The notes: generated from the letters alone by a model not told the origin. 64,000 bases of DNA from Mesorhizobium prunaredense (GCF_900156895.1 NZ_FTPD01000045.1:513044-577043); one strand, 5' to 3'; positions 53,731-63,106 are shown, numbered from the stretch's first letter. Numbers and translations are program-made.

Positions 53731-54810
53731 ATGAACGCTGCCATCCGTCTCCCGGTCGAGCAGGCCTATGCCTCTGAATTGCAGGCGCTGGCGCGCGGTG
53801 ACGACAGGCAAAAGCCTGCCGGCTGGAGCCTCTCGCCACAAGCTGTGCTCACTTATCTGCTGGGCGGGAAGGCCGGTGACGGCACGCCGGTAACGCCAAA
53901 ATATGTCGGTCGCCGCCGACTGATGGAGACCGCGGTGGCAACGCTCGCCACCGACCGCGCACTGTTGCTGCTCGGCGTTCCCGGAACGGCCAAGTCCTGG
54001 GTGTCGGAACATCTGGCCGCCGCCATCATGGGCGACTCGACGCTGATCGTGCAGTGCACGGCCGGCACCGACGAGAACCAGATCCGCTATGGCTGGAACT
54101 ATGCACAACTTCTGGCAAAGGGCCCGAGCCAGGAAGCATTGGTGCCGACGCCGCTCTACCGCGCCATGCAGACCGGCAAGCTCTGCCGCCTCGAGGAACT
54201 GACGCGCATGGGCTCGGACGTGCAGGACACGCTGATCACCGTGCTTTCCGAAAAGATGATGCCGATCCCGGAATTGAACACATCGATCTATGCCCAGCGC
54301 GGCTTCAACATCATTGCCACGGCAAACAATCGGGACAAAGGTGTGAATGAACTCTCCTCGGCACTCAAGCGTCGCTTCAATGTCGTGGTGCTGCCATTGC
54401 CGGAAGACATGGCTGAAGAGGTGGCGATCGTCTCCAAACGGGTCGATGAGATGGCCGGCGGGCTCGACCTGCCGGTGCCGAAAAATGTCGGCGAAGAGAT
54501 AGCCCGGGTATTGACCATCTTCCGTGAATTGCGGTCCGGTGCGACCGCCGACGGCAAGGTGACGCTGAAGACGCCCTCGGGCTCGCTGTCGACCGCCGAG
54601 GCGATCGCGACGATGGTTGGCGGGCTGAGCCAGGCGGCGTGGTTCGACAGCGGCAAGCTCGGCGCCGAAGGTCTCGCCGCCAGCCTTGTCGGCGCGATCG
54701 TGAAAGACCCGGTACAGGACAAGGCAGTGCTTGAGGAATATCTGGAAACAGTGCTCAAGAAGCGGCCTGACTATGCCGGCTACTATGCGGCCTTGAACGC
54801 AGCGATCTGA
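53731..54810 (+). CDS. MoxR-type AAA+ ATPase (359 aa)
   Basis: AAA+ ATPase of the MoxR group. Walker A is GVPGTAKS (82-89), and the Walker B acidic pair is in LCRLEELTR. IATANNRDKGVNE is the sensor region and ALKRRFN holds the arginine finger. MoxR ATPases work with VWA-domain proteins as chaperones that remodel a client or insert a cofactor; CoxD with CoxE in CO dehydrogenase is the known case. GGAG precedes ATG 53731. The VWA partner is two genes downstream. Confidence 0.85.
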   Translation: MNAAIRLPVEQAYASELQALARGDDRQKPAGWSLSPQAVLTYLLGGKAGDGTPVTPKYVGRRRLMETAVATLATDRALLLLGVPGTAKSWVSEHLAAAIMGDSTLIVQCTAGTDENQIRYGWNYAQLLAKGPSQEALVPTPLYRAMQTGKLCRLEELTRMGSDVQDTLITVLSEKMMPIPELNTSIYAQRGFNIIATANNRDKGVNELSSALKRRFNVVVLPLPEDMAEEVAIVSKRVDEMAGGLDLPVPKNVGEEIARVLTIFRELRSGATADGKVTLKTPSGSLSTAEAIATMVGGLSQAAWFDSGKLGAEGLAASLVGAIVKDPVQDKAVLEEYLETVLKKRPDYAGYYAALNAAI

Positions 54811-54816
54811 CGCGTC

Positions 54817-57075
54817 ATGGGGCACAGCGACGTCGCCTATTTCGGCATACGCCATCACGGGCCGGGTTCCGCCGACAGCCTTGTGCAGGCATTGCAAGAT
54901 TTGCAGCCGGTCGCCGTGCTGATCGAGGGGCCGATCGATGCCTCCGCGCTACTGCCGTTGCTGGCCCGCCCGGAGATGCAGCCGCCGGTAGCACTGCTTT
55001 GTTATCCGGAGGAGGAACCGGCTTCGACAAGCTTCTGGCCATTCGCCGAGTTCTCGCCGGAGTATCAGGCGGTCCTTTGGGCCGTGGACAACGAGGCGGC
55101 GTTGCGCTTCATCGACCTGCCGTCGTCGGCGCGCTTCTCGGAAGCGGCGGTCGACGGCGCGGAAAAAGTCGATGCTGACGAAGCGAAGGAACCAAGCGAG
55201 CGTGATGATGTGGCTCCGCATCGGCGTGATCCGATAGGCACGCTGGCCCGCGCCGCCGGCTATGAGGATGGCGAAAGCTGGTGGTCGGACATCATCGAGC
55301 AGAATCCGGAACCAGGCCCCATATTCGCGGCCATCTCCGACGCGATGATGACGCTGAGGGATGGTGAAGGCTCGATCGCGCAGTATGAGGCCCAGCGCGA
55401 AGCGCACATGCGCCTCGAAATCGCCGCGGCGCGCAAGGAATTCGACGGACCTATCGCCGTCGTCTGCGGGGCGTGGCATGTGCCGGCACTGCAGGCGACA
55501 CACCCGCAGAAAAGCGATGAAGCCCTGCTTAAGGGGATTGCAAGGCGCAAGAGCACCATGACATGGGCGCCGTGGACGGGACCGCGTCTGGCGCTGGGCT
55601 ACGGCTATGGCGCGGGCGTCGTCGCACCCGGCTGGTGCAAGCATCTCTGGCGCACGCGCGGCCGGCGCGATGCAGCAACCTTGTGGCTTGCCATGATTGC
55701 AGCGGTGCTGCGGGTGAAGGGTCACCTGGTCTCGACCGCTTCGCTGATCGAAGCGGAGCGGCTCGCCCGCACGCTCGCCGCGATTCGCGAGCGGCCGAAA
55801 CCCGGGTTTGAGGAATTGCGCGACGCCGCAATTGCGGCCCTGTTCAATGGCGAAGCGTTGCTGTGGGCCCTGGTCGAGGCCGAGCTGCTTCTAGGTGCGG
55901 ACGTCGGCGAAATTCCACCCGACACGCCGTTGGCGCCGTTGATCGAGGATCTGCAGCGCAACCAGAAAGCGGCGCGGCTGAAACCTGAAGCACTGGAGCG
56001 GGAACTATCCGTCGACCTGCGAAGCGACAGCGGGCTGTTTCGTTCGACATTGCTGCATCGGCTGAACGTGCTTGGTGTGCGTTGGGGCAAGTTGACGGAC
56101 GCCGGTCGCAGCCGTGGCACCTTCCGCGAGCGGTGGACTTTGGCCTGGGAGCCGGAATATGCGGTTCGCCTGGTGGAGAACCTGATCTACGGGCCGACCA
56201 TCGAAAAGGCTGCCAACGGCCGCCTGATCCAGATGATCGAAGCCGCAGCAACCCTCGATACTCTTGCGGCACTGGTCCAGGGCGCCATCACGGCAGGCCT
56301 GTCGGAAGCATCGACGGCCGGCCTCGCGGCCCTGGAGGCGCGCGCGGCGCGCAGCAGCGAATGCCTGGAGATTCTGGCCTCGGTGCCGCCGCTCGCCGAC
56401 ATCATCCGCTACGGCGAGGCCCGCAAAACGGAGACGAACCGGCTTTCAGGCCTCATGGAGCGGCTGATCGTCGAAGGTGCGATCGCGCTTCCCTATGCGG
56501 CACGCGACCTGGATGAGCAGGCCGCCGCGACGCTGGCTAGCGCGATGCGCAAGGCCGACGAGGCGATCAGGCTGGTCGAGCCCGGGGAAGACGTGCTGAA
56601 CGGATGGCGCAACGGGCTGGCTGCCGTGCTGGAGGGGTCAAGGGCGACGGCGCTGCTGGCCGGATGCGCCGCGCACCTGCTCTACGAGGCCGGCCGCCTG
56701 TCCGCCGAAGCCGCAGCCGGGCTGCTTGGGCGACGCCTGTCGCCGGGCACGCCAGTCGCCGAGGCGGCGGGGTTCTTCGAGGGCTTCTTCAGTACAGCCG
56801 GTCAACGGCTGATCTATGACGAAGGTCTGCGCGGCGCGGTCGATTCCTGGCTCAAATCTCTCGACGAAGATGCTTTCATCGCGCACCTGCCGTTGCTGCG
56901 CCGCGTCTTTTCCAATCTGGACAGCATGGAGCGCCGGCGGCTGATCGAAGCGGTTCTCGGCCGCGCCGCGCGCTTGCCGGCTGGCCTGACGCCGACGCCG
57001 GATGGCGGCGAGGCATGGCGCCGACACCTGGAACGGCTTGGACCATTGCTCATGGCAGGAAACGGCAATGGATGA
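54817..57075 (+). CDS. DUF5682 family protein (752 aa)
   Basis: Large protein of unknown function. The N-terminal ~250 residues show spaced polar motifs: GIRHHGPGSA (His13, His14), VLIEGPID (Glu37) and VCGAWHVPAL (His221). This layout recalls the EreA/ChaN-like hydrolase fold, where such residues bind metal or act in catalysis; that is inference. The rest is helical. It begins seven bases after moxR and overlaps the VWA gene by eight bases, so it belongs to the same operon and is probably the enzymatic or target-binding component. Confidence 0.65.
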   Translation: MGHSDVAYFGIRHHGPGSADSLVQALQDLQPVAVLIEGPIDASALLPLLARPEMQPPVALLCYPEEEPASTSFWPFAEFSPEYQAVLWAVDNEAALRFIDLPSSARFSEAAVDGAEKVDADEAKEPSERDDVAPHRRDPIGTLARAAGYEDGESWWSDIIEQNPEPGPIFAAISDAMMTLRDGEGSIAQYEAQREAHMRLEIAAARKEFDGPIAVVCGAWHVPALQATHPQKSDEALLKGIARRKSTMTWAPWTGPRLALGYGYGAGVVAPGWCKHLWRTRGRRDAATLWLAMIAAVLRVKGHLVSTASLIEAERLARTLAAIRERPKPGFEELRDAAIAALFNGEALLWALVEAELLLGADVGEIPPDTPLAPLIEDLQRNQKAARLKPEALERELSVDLRSDSGLFRSTLLHRLNVLGVRWGKLTDAGRSRGTFRERWTLAWEPEYAVRLVENLIYGPTIEKAANGRLIQMIEAAATLDTLAALVQGAITAGLSEASTAGLAALEARAARSSECLEILASVPPLADIIRYGEARKTETNRLSGLMERLIVEGAIALPYAARDLDEQAAATLASAMRKADEAIRLVEPGEDVLNGWRNGLAAVLEGSRATALLAGCAAHLLYEAGRLSAEAAAGLLGRRLSPGTPVAEAAGFFEGFFSTAGQRLIYDEGLRGAVDSWLKSLDEDAFIAHLPLLRRVFSNLDSMERRRLIEAVLGRAARLPAGLTPTPDGGEAWRRHLERLGPLLMAGNGNG

Positions 57076-58309
57076 CGAGGGCGAAATGAACGGGCCCGGC
57101 CCACGCACGGCCGATGCCGGAGGGGAGCGCCGCTGGCGCCTGGCGATCGGCGCCGATGACGAGGCGTCGGCGGCACTTTCCAGCGACGACAAACGACTTT
57201 CGGCGGCACTTGATGCTCTCTACGGCGATGGTGCCAGCGCGGCGGCCAGTGACCCGCGCAAGCGGCGTGGCGGGCTTGGCCGCTCGGCACCGCGCGTTGC
57301 GCAATGGATGGGCGACATTCGCTCCTTCTTTCCCGCGCAGGTCGTTCAGATTGTCCAGAAGGACGCTTTCGAACGGCTGGACCTGAAGCAGATGCTGATG
57401 GAGCCGGAGTTCCTCAAGGCGATCGAGGCGGACGTCAACCTGGTCGCCGACCTGATTTCGCTGCGTTCGGTTATGCCGGCCAAGACCAGCGACATCGCCC
57501 GCACGATCATCGCCGACATAGTCGCCAAGCTGATGCAGAAGCTGGAGCAGAAGACCGCCGAGGCGATACGCGGCGCGCTCGACCGATCGAAGCGCACCAA
57601 CCGTCCGCGTGCGCGCGATATCGACTGGCAGCGCACCATCTCGGCGAACCTTCGCCACTACCAGCCCGAGCACAAAACTATCGTGCCGGAGAAGCTGGTT
57701 GGTTTCATGCGCAAGCAGCGCCGGCTGGTCGATCTTGACGAAGTCGTTCTCTGCGTCGACCAGTCCGGCTCGATGGCAAGCTCGGTCGTCTATGCCTCGA
57801 TCTTCGCCGCGGTGATGGCCTCGCTGCCGGTCGTGCGCACCAAGCTCGTCTGTTTCGATACGGCCATCGTCGACCTTACCGAAGAACTCAGCGATCCCGT
57901 CGAAGTTCTGTTCGGCGTGCAGCTTGGCGGCGGCACCGATATCAACCAGGCCGTCGCCTATTGCGCCGACCGTATCGAGCGGCCAACCAAGTCGCATCTG
58001 GTGCTGATCACCGACCTCTACGAAGGCGGCAATGGACAGGAGTTGCTGCGGCGGCTGGCGGCGCTGGTTCGATCCGGCGTCAATGTCGTCGTACTTCTGG
58101 CACTGACCGACCAAGGCCGGCCCGGCTACGATCCGGCAATGGCAGGTTCGGTCGCCGCACTTGGCATTCCGGTCTTCGCCTGCACGCCGGATCTGTTCCC
58201 GGACATGATGGCGGCGGCATTGCGCCGGGAAGATATCGGCGCCTGGGCCGCGGGAGCCGACATCAAGCTGGTTCGCGCCGAGGCCGAGGCGCCTGGGGCG
58301 AACGAGTGA
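57068..58309 (+). CDS. VWA-domain protein, CoxE-like (413 aa)
   Basis: The C-terminal von Willebrand A domain has a complete metal site: DQSGSM (231-236), the threonine in GGGTDINQA and the aspartate in ITDLYEGG. The N-terminal ~220 residues are helical, with basic stretches. ATG 57068 overlaps the DUF5682 stop. It should pair with the MoxR ATPase as its adaptor. The gene ends five bases before the FAD-linked oxidase, so that enzyme is probably co-transcribed and may be a client. Confidence 0.85.
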   Translation: MDDEGEMNGPGPRTADAGGERRWRLAIGADDEASAALSSDDKRLSAALDALYGDGASAAASDPRKRRGGLGRSAPRVAQWMGDIRSFFPAQVVQIVQKDAFERLDLKQMLMEPEFLKAIEADVNLVADLISLRSVMPAKTSDIARTIIADIVAKLMQKLEQKTAEAIRGALDRSKRTNRPRARDIDWQRTISANLRHYQPEHKTIVPEKLVGFMRKQRRLVDLDEVVLCVDQSGSMASSVVYASIFAAVMASLPVVRTKLVCFDTAIVDLTEELSDPVEVLFGVQLGGGTDINQAVAYCADRIERPTKSHLVLITDLYEGGNGQELLRRLAALVRSGVNVVVLLALTDQGRPGYDPAMAGSVAALGIPVFACTPDLFPDMMAAALRREDIGAWAAGADIKLVRAEAEAPGANE

Positions 58310-58314
58310 GCCCC

Positions 58315-59733
58315 ATGTCACAGAAGGTTGCCGAGCTCCTGTCGCGGCTGGAAGAACGGCTGGACAGATCAGCAATCGTTTCGGCCGAGGAGGCCGGACC
58401 GCGTTACCGGGAGGACCCCGACGGCAAAGCCGGCGCGCCGCCGGAGTTCGTCCTGCGTCCGCGCACGGCCGGCGAGGTGTCGGACATACTGCGCCTGTGC
58501 AACGAGGCGGGGCAAAGGCTTGTCGTCCAGGGTGGCCGAACCGGGCTTGCCGGTGCGGCTCGCATCGAGCCCGGCGAAGCAGTGCTGTCGCTGGAGCGCA
58601 TGACGGCGATCGAGACCCCCGACCGCGAGGCGGCAACGATCGTCGCCGAGGCCGGCGCACCACTGCAGATGGTGCAGGACGCGGCCGATTCGGCCGGCTT
58701 GCTGTTCGGCGTCGACATCGGCGCGCGCGGCACGGCCACGGTCGGCGGCAATGTCGCCACCAATGCCGGCGGTATCCGCGTGCTGCGCTACGGCATGTAC
58801 CGCGCGCAGGTGCTCGGCCTGGAAGCGGTACTTGCCGACGGCAGCATCCTGACGTCGCTCAAGGGCTTGCCCAAGGACAATTCCGGCTATGATCTCAACC
58901 AGCTCTTCATTGGCAGCGAAGGCACGCTCGGCGTGGTCACGCGCGCCTGCCTGCGGCTGCACCCGAAGCCGGCCACCGAAATCAACGCCTTCTGCGCGCT
59001 CGCGTCACTCGACGCGGCGATCGCGCTGCTTACGTTGCTCAGGCAAAAGCTTGGGCCGTTGCTCTCGGCCTATGAGGTGAATTTCGCGCCGCTCTACGGC
59101 GCCATGGTCGCCGGCATGGACGCGCCGGCGCCGCTGCCCGTCGGCTCGCCCGTCTATGTGCTCGTGGAGATACAGGGCCAGGAGCCCGACCGCGACGGCG
59201 AACGTTTTGCCGCTGTGCTGATGCAGGCGGTCGAGGACGGCGTGATCGACGACGTGGTGGTGTCGCAGTCGCCGCGCGAATTCCGCGCGCTGTGGGCGGT
59301 GCGAGAGGACGCCAATCGGTTCCTGTTTTCGATAAAAGGCCTGGTCGGCGTCGATGTCAGCATCCCGCTGGCGAGGATAGGCACTTTCCTGCGGGAAACG
59401 GAAGCTGCGGTCCAGGCCGTTGACCGCAACGCCGACATCTACGTCTTCGGCCATCTCGGCGATGGCAATCTGCACTATCAGGTGCGCACCGTGGATCCGG
59501 CGGCGGCGTATGACATCGTCTATCGTGGCGTGGCGGCGGCCGGCGGCAGCGTCTCGGCCGAGCACGGCATCGGCCTTGACAAGAAGGAATGGTTGCACCT
59601 CGTGCGCAGCGATGCCGAGATCGCGACCATGCGGCGCTTGAAAGCGGCTTTCGATCCGAACAATATCCTCAATGCCGGGCGGGTCTTCGACCTCGCGCCG
59701 GCGACTAGCATTGGTGACGTGTCGCCCCAATGA
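58315..59733 (+). CDS. GlcD-like FAD-linked oxidase (472 aa)
   Basis: D-2-hydroxyacid dehydrogenase-like flavoprotein (vanillyl-alcohol oxidase fold). VVQGGRTGLAGAA is near residue 80, VGGNVATNAGGIRVLRYG is the FAD pyrophosphate loop, and SGYDLNQLFIGSEGTLGVVT follows. The C-terminal metal and substrate segment is GHLGDGNLHYQV with SAEHGIGLDKKEW. Substrates in this family include glycolate, D-lactate and 2-hydroxyglutarate. It lies five bases after the VWA gene. Confidence 0.82.
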   Translation: MSQKVAELLSRLEERLDRSAIVSAEEAGPRYREDPDGKAGAPPEFVLRPRTAGEVSDILRLCNEAGQRLVVQGGRTGLAGAARIEPGEAVLSLERMTAIETPDREAATIVAEAGAPLQMVQDAADSAGLLFGVDIGARGTATVGGNVATNAGGIRVLRYGMYRAQVLGLEAVLADGSILTSLKGLPKDNSGYDLNQLFIGSEGTLGVVTRACLRLHPKPATEINAFCALASLDAAIALLTLLRQKLGPLLSAYEVNFAPLYGAMVAGMDAPAPLPVGSPVYVLVEIQGQEPDRDGERFAAVLMQAVEDGVIDDVVVSQSPREFRALWAVREDANRFLFSIKGLVGVDVSIPLARIGTFLRETEAAVQAVDRNADIYVFGHLGDGNLHYQVRTVDPAAAYDIVYRGVAAAGGSVSAEHGIGLDKKEWLHLVRSDAEIATMRRLKAAFDPNNILNAGRVFDLAPATSIGDVSPQ

Positions 59734-59776
59734 GGCTGGAGATCGAAGGCCGGTAGCGCTGGCCGGGTGCTTGAGT

Positions 59777-60706
59777 CTATCTGCCCACGGGCTTCAATCC
59801 CGCATGCGCCACGGCAATGCGGGCAGCGAGCGCGGCGTTGTTGCGGACCAGCGCGATGTTGGCCTTCAGGCTGCGGCCCTGCGAAAGCTCGTTGATGCGG
59901 GCGAGCAGGAACGGCGTCAGCTCCTTGCGACCGATGCCGCGTTCTTCGGCTTCCGCCACCGCTGCCGTGATCGTGCCGTCGATGAAGGCCGGATCGAGCG
60001 CATCCACTTCCGGAATTGGATTGGCGACGAGGATGCCGGTGCCCGAGCCGATCTGCTCGTGCAGGAGCATGGCCTGCGCAATGTCATCGGGTGTATCGAG
60101 GCGGTGATCAGCTTTCAGTCCGCTGGAGCGCGTATAAAAAGCCGGAAAATCATCGCTCTGAAAAGCAATCACCGGCACGCGCTGGGTCTCCAGATATTCC
60201 AGCGTTTTTGCAATGTCGAGGATCGATTTCACGCCGGCGCAGACGACGGTCGTGCCGGTCTGGCCGAGTTCGGTCAGGTCGGCCGAGATATCGAAAGTGG
60301 CTTCGGCGCCGCGATGCACGCCGCCGACGCCGCCGGTCGCGAAAATACCGATGCCGGCCAATGCAGCGATCCGCATCGTCGCCGAGACCGTCGTCCCGGC
60401 CGAGCCGCCGCCCACCATGATGGCGGCGAGGTCGCGGCCGGACGCCTTGACCACGTCCTTTGCCGCTGCCAGCTGCTCCAGTTCACGGTCATCGAGCCCG
60501 ACCTTGATCTTGCCGGCGACCACCGCGATCGTGGCAGGCACGGCACCGTTCTCGCGCACCACCGTTTCGACGCCGCGGGCAGTTTCCAGATTGGCCGGAT
60601 AGGGCATGCCGTGGGTGATGATCGTCGATTCCAGCGCCACCACCGCGCGGCCTTCTCGAAGTGCTGCCGCGACTTCGTCGTTCAGGTGGAGAAGGGAAGG
60701 TTTCAT
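59777..60706 (-). CDS. psuG: Pseudouridine-5'-phosphate glycosidase (309 aa)
   Basis: Breaks the C-C bond of pseudouridine 5'-phosphate to uracil and ribose 5-phosphate. VALESTIITHGMPYPAN carries the catalytic glutamate, VVCAGVKSILDI the lysine, and FATGGVGGVHRGAE the phosphate-side loop. Length and motifs are complete. It is the second gene of a psuK-psuG operon, 30 bases after psuK. Confidence 0.92.
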   Translation of the reverse strand: MKPSLLHLNDEVAAALREGRAVVALESTIITHGMPYPANLETARGVETVVRENGAVPATIAVVAGKIKVGLDDRELEQLAAAKDVVKASGRDLAAIMVGGGSAGTTVSATMRIAALAGIGIFATGGVGGVHRGAEATFDISADLTELGQTGTTVVCAGVKSILDIAKTLEYLETQRVPVIAFQSDDFPAFYTRSSGLKADHRLDTPDDIAQAMLLHEQIGSGTGILVANPIPEVDALDPAFIDGTITAAVAEAEERGIGRKELTPFLLARINELSQGRSLKANIALVRNNAALAARIAVAHAGLKPVGR

Positions 60707-60736
60707 CGTCGTCTCGCTTTCAGGGTCGGCTCGCTT

Positions 60737-61846
60737 TCAGGCGGGAATGCGGTACATGCCGGCGCTGAGGAACCGCGGCGACAGGTCGGGATGGACGCTG
60801 GATTCGCTCTCGGTGGTCAGCGTGGCGAGCAGCGCGCCGGTGCGCGCTGCGTCGAGCACGGGATCGCCCGAAAGCACTTTGTACATGGTGCCGGCAATCA
60901 TAGCGTCGCCGGCTCCGGTGATGTCGACGGCGCGGGCCGGGACGGAACGCATCGTTGCCACGCCGCCTTCGGTCGCGACCGCAAATCCGTGCGCGCCCAT
61001 GGTCACGATCACCTCGCTGGCGCCGGCCGCGCGCAGCGCCGCCGCGGCCTCTTTCGGCTTTAGCCGCTTGTCGGCATCGGTGATGCCAAGCATCGTATTG
61101 GCTTCGTCATGGTTGGTGAACAAAAGATCGATGCCGGTCAGGTCCTTTGGCAGGCGCGCCGATTTCGGCGACGACACCGTGTCGACGGCGAGCTTGAAGC
61201 GCGCGCCCTGCTTGCGTGACATCAGCGCTGCGATCGTCGCGGCCGGCAGGTTGCAGTCGATGAACACCCAATTCGCCGAAGCCAGATGCGGCCAGAAACG
61301 GTCGAGATAGGCTGGCGAAAACAGATCGAAGATCTCCATGTCGGCGATGCCGAGCACGAGATCGTTGTTGAGATCGAGGATCGCGGCATATTCCGCCGTC
61401 GGCCGCTCCGTAGTGGTGATCACCTGACTGACATCGGCGCCAAGATCGCGCAGATGCCGCACCAGCGAGCGGCCGGTCTCGTCGTCGCCGACAATCGAAA
61501 CGAAGCTTATGTCGACGCCGAGGCGGACAAGGTTCTCGGCGACGTTGCGGGCGACGCCGCCGAAGCTGCGATAGCCGTCGACCGGGTTCGACGTCCCGAA
61601 GATCAGATCCTTCTTGGCGTGGTACTTGCGGTCGAGGACGGCGCCGCCGATGCAGATCATGCGCTTGGACGCCGGCAGCACATAGCCGCGACCAAGAATG
61701 TAGCCCTTGTTGACGAGCTGCACGATGTGGGCCGCGACGGTCGAGCGGGCAATGCCGAGCGCGGTCGCTATATCCTGCTGGCCGGCGAAAGGGTTCGCCG
61801 CGATGAGATCCAGCACTGCCTGTTCCTGTGCTCCAAGGTCGTCCAT
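60737..61846 (-). CDS. psuK: Pseudouridine kinase with N-terminal helix-turn-helix (369 aa)
   Basis: PfkB-family kinase that phosphorylates pseudouridine. The kinase body opens with MICIGGAVLDRKY and has SFGGVARNVAENL and the anion-hole motif DITGAGDAMIAG. The first ~55 residues are a winged helix (QDIATALGIARSTVAAHIVQ), so the protein may also bind DNA. ATG 61846 follows GTGAGG. It is divergent from murQ. Confidence 0.88.
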   Translation of the reverse strand: MDDLGAQEQAVLDLIAANPFAGQQDIATALGIARSTVAAHIVQLVNKGYILGRGYVLPASKRMICIGGAVLDRKYHAKKDLIFGTSNPVDGYRSFGGVARNVAENLVRLGVDISFVSIVGDDETGRSLVRHLRDLGADVSQVITTTERPTAEYAAILDLNNDLVLGIADMEIFDLFSPAYLDRFWPHLASANWVFIDCNLPAATIAALMSRKQGARFKLAVDTVSSPKSARLPKDLTGIDLLFTNHDEANTMLGITDADKRLKPKEAAAALRAAGASEVIVTMGAHGFAVATEGGVATMRSVPARAVDITGAGDAMIAGTMYKVLSGDPVLDAARTGALLATLTTESESSVHPDLSPRFLSAGMYRIPA

Positions 61847-61881
61847 CGCCTCACCCCGGCCCGCGCAATTCACGCTGACCT

Positions 61882-61908
61882 TTGACCAACAACAGATGAT
61901 GTTGTCAA
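61882..61908. promoter_or_regulatory. Inverted repeat between psuK and murQ
   Basis: TTGACCAACA (61882-61891) and TGTTGTCAA (61900-61908) are inverted arms with one unpaired base, 36 bases before psuK and 108 before murQ. The position suits an operator of the psuK helix-turn-helix or of a murQ regulator. TTGACC and TTGTCA could be -35 boxes. Confidence 0.45.
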
Positions 61909-62016
61909 CATTTGTTTGGCGGGCGAGCCTATCGATGCCAGCCGCTGGTACTGGTCAACGCTTGGCGCCGCATCACATTACTTGTTGCCGATGGCAAGAA
62001 GTTTGAAAGCAGGCTG

Positions 62017-62940
62017 ATGAACGAACAGGAGTTGATGTCGGAGCTGGAGCGGTTGGTTTCCGAGGACCGGAACCCGAGGACGATGGATATCGACCTGCTG
62101 CCGACCATCGATATCCTGCGCATGATCAATGACGAGGACAGCGGCGTTCCGGCCGCCGTCGAGAAGGTCATTCCGCAAATTGCTGCCGCGGTAGACCGGA
62201 TCGTCAGTGCGTTTCAAAAAGGCGCGCGGCTTGTCTATATGGGCGCCGGCACGAGCGGCCGGCTGGGGGTCCTCGACGCCTCGGAGTGTCCGCCGACATT
62301 TGGCGTGCCCGAGGACATGGTGCTCGGCCTGATCGCGGGCGGCCCCAAAGCGCTGGTGCGGGCTGTGGAAGGCGCCGAGGATGATCCGCAACAAGGCATG
62401 AAGGCACTGCAGGGCATCAAGTTGACCGCCGACGATGTGGTGGTCGGCATCGCGGTCAGCGGCCGCACACCCTACGTCATCGGCGGCTTGACCTATGCAA
62501 GGCAGGTGGGAGCAACGACGGTGGCGCTTTCCTGCAACCCCAGGTCAGTCATTGCCGACATTGCCGACATTGCCATCTCTCCGCTTGTCGGCCCCGAGGT
62601 TCTCGCCGGCTCGACCCGGTTGAAGTCGGGAACCGCGCAAAAGCTGGTTCTCAACATGCTGACGACAGCCAGCATGATCCGGATCGGCAAGAGCTATCAG
62701 AACCTGATGGTCGACCTTAATCCCAGCAACAAAAAGCTCGTCGCCAGGGCGGTCGGGATCGTGATGCAGACCACCGGCTGCACAGCGCAGCAGGCACGAC
62801 GGGCGCTCGACCAGACCGGCAAAGACGTCAAGCTGGCGATACTGGTGACGATCACCGGGATGGGCATCGAAGAGGCGCGCAAGGCGCTCGACAATGCGGG
62901 AGGGTTTTTGCGGAAGGCGATCGGCGAAAAGACGGCGTGA
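62017..62940 (+). CDS. murQ: N-acetylmuramic acid 6-phosphate etherase (307 aa)
   Basis: Removes the lactyl ether from MurNAc-6-phosphate to give GlcNAc-6-phosphate, part of peptidoglycan recycling. The SIS-fold motif YMGAGTSGRLGVLDASECPP carries the catalytic glutamate; VVGIAVSGRTPYVIG and GSTRLKSGTAQKLVLNM follow. ATG 62017 gives the family N-terminus; the upstream extension is not used. It runs in the same direction as anmK, which makes its precursor. Confidence 0.92.
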   Translation: MNEQELMSELERLVSEDRNPRTMDIDLLPTIDILRMINDEDSGVPAAVEKVIPQIAAAVDRIVSAFQKGARLVYMGAGTSGRLGVLDASECPPTFGVPEDMVLGLIAGGPKALVRAVEGAEDDPQQGMKALQGIKLTADDVVVGIAVSGRTPYVIGGLTYARQVGATTVALSCNPRSVIADIADIAISPLVGPEVLAGSTRLKSGTAQKLVLNMLTTASMIRIGKSYQNLMVDLNPSNKKLVARAVGIVMQTTGCTAQQARRALDQTGKDVKLAILVTITGMGIEEARKALDNAGGFLRKAIGEKTA

Positions 62941-62946
62941 AGCTGT

Positions 62947-62970
62947 CTGGATACCGGTATACCAGTATAC
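62947..62970. repeat. Triple 8-base GTATAC-type repeat upstream of anmK
   Basis: CTGGATAC, CGGTATAC and CAGTATAC follow one another seven bases after the murQ stop. 22 of 24 bases match the copy at 29375-29398 inside paoA. It contains GGTATACC, a perfect 8-base palindrome with GGTATA half-sites, so it could be a GntR-type operator 137 bases before anmK. No gene is recognised between 62941 and 63106. Confidence 0.5.
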
Positions 62971-63106
62971 AGGATGGATCGACTTCGACAAAGGCAAGGC
63001 ATGGACCTTGCTCACCAAACGGATCCATCCGACACATCATTTCGACAGCGGGATTATCGAGATTCGCCCATCGGTCGGCGATCACGTCAACGGAGCCTAA
63101 CACGTG

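Noticed and set aside
62894..63100. Small plus-strand frame between murQ and anmK
   Set aside because: It starts inside murQ, has no ribosome site or family features, and its middle is the repeat at 62947-62970.
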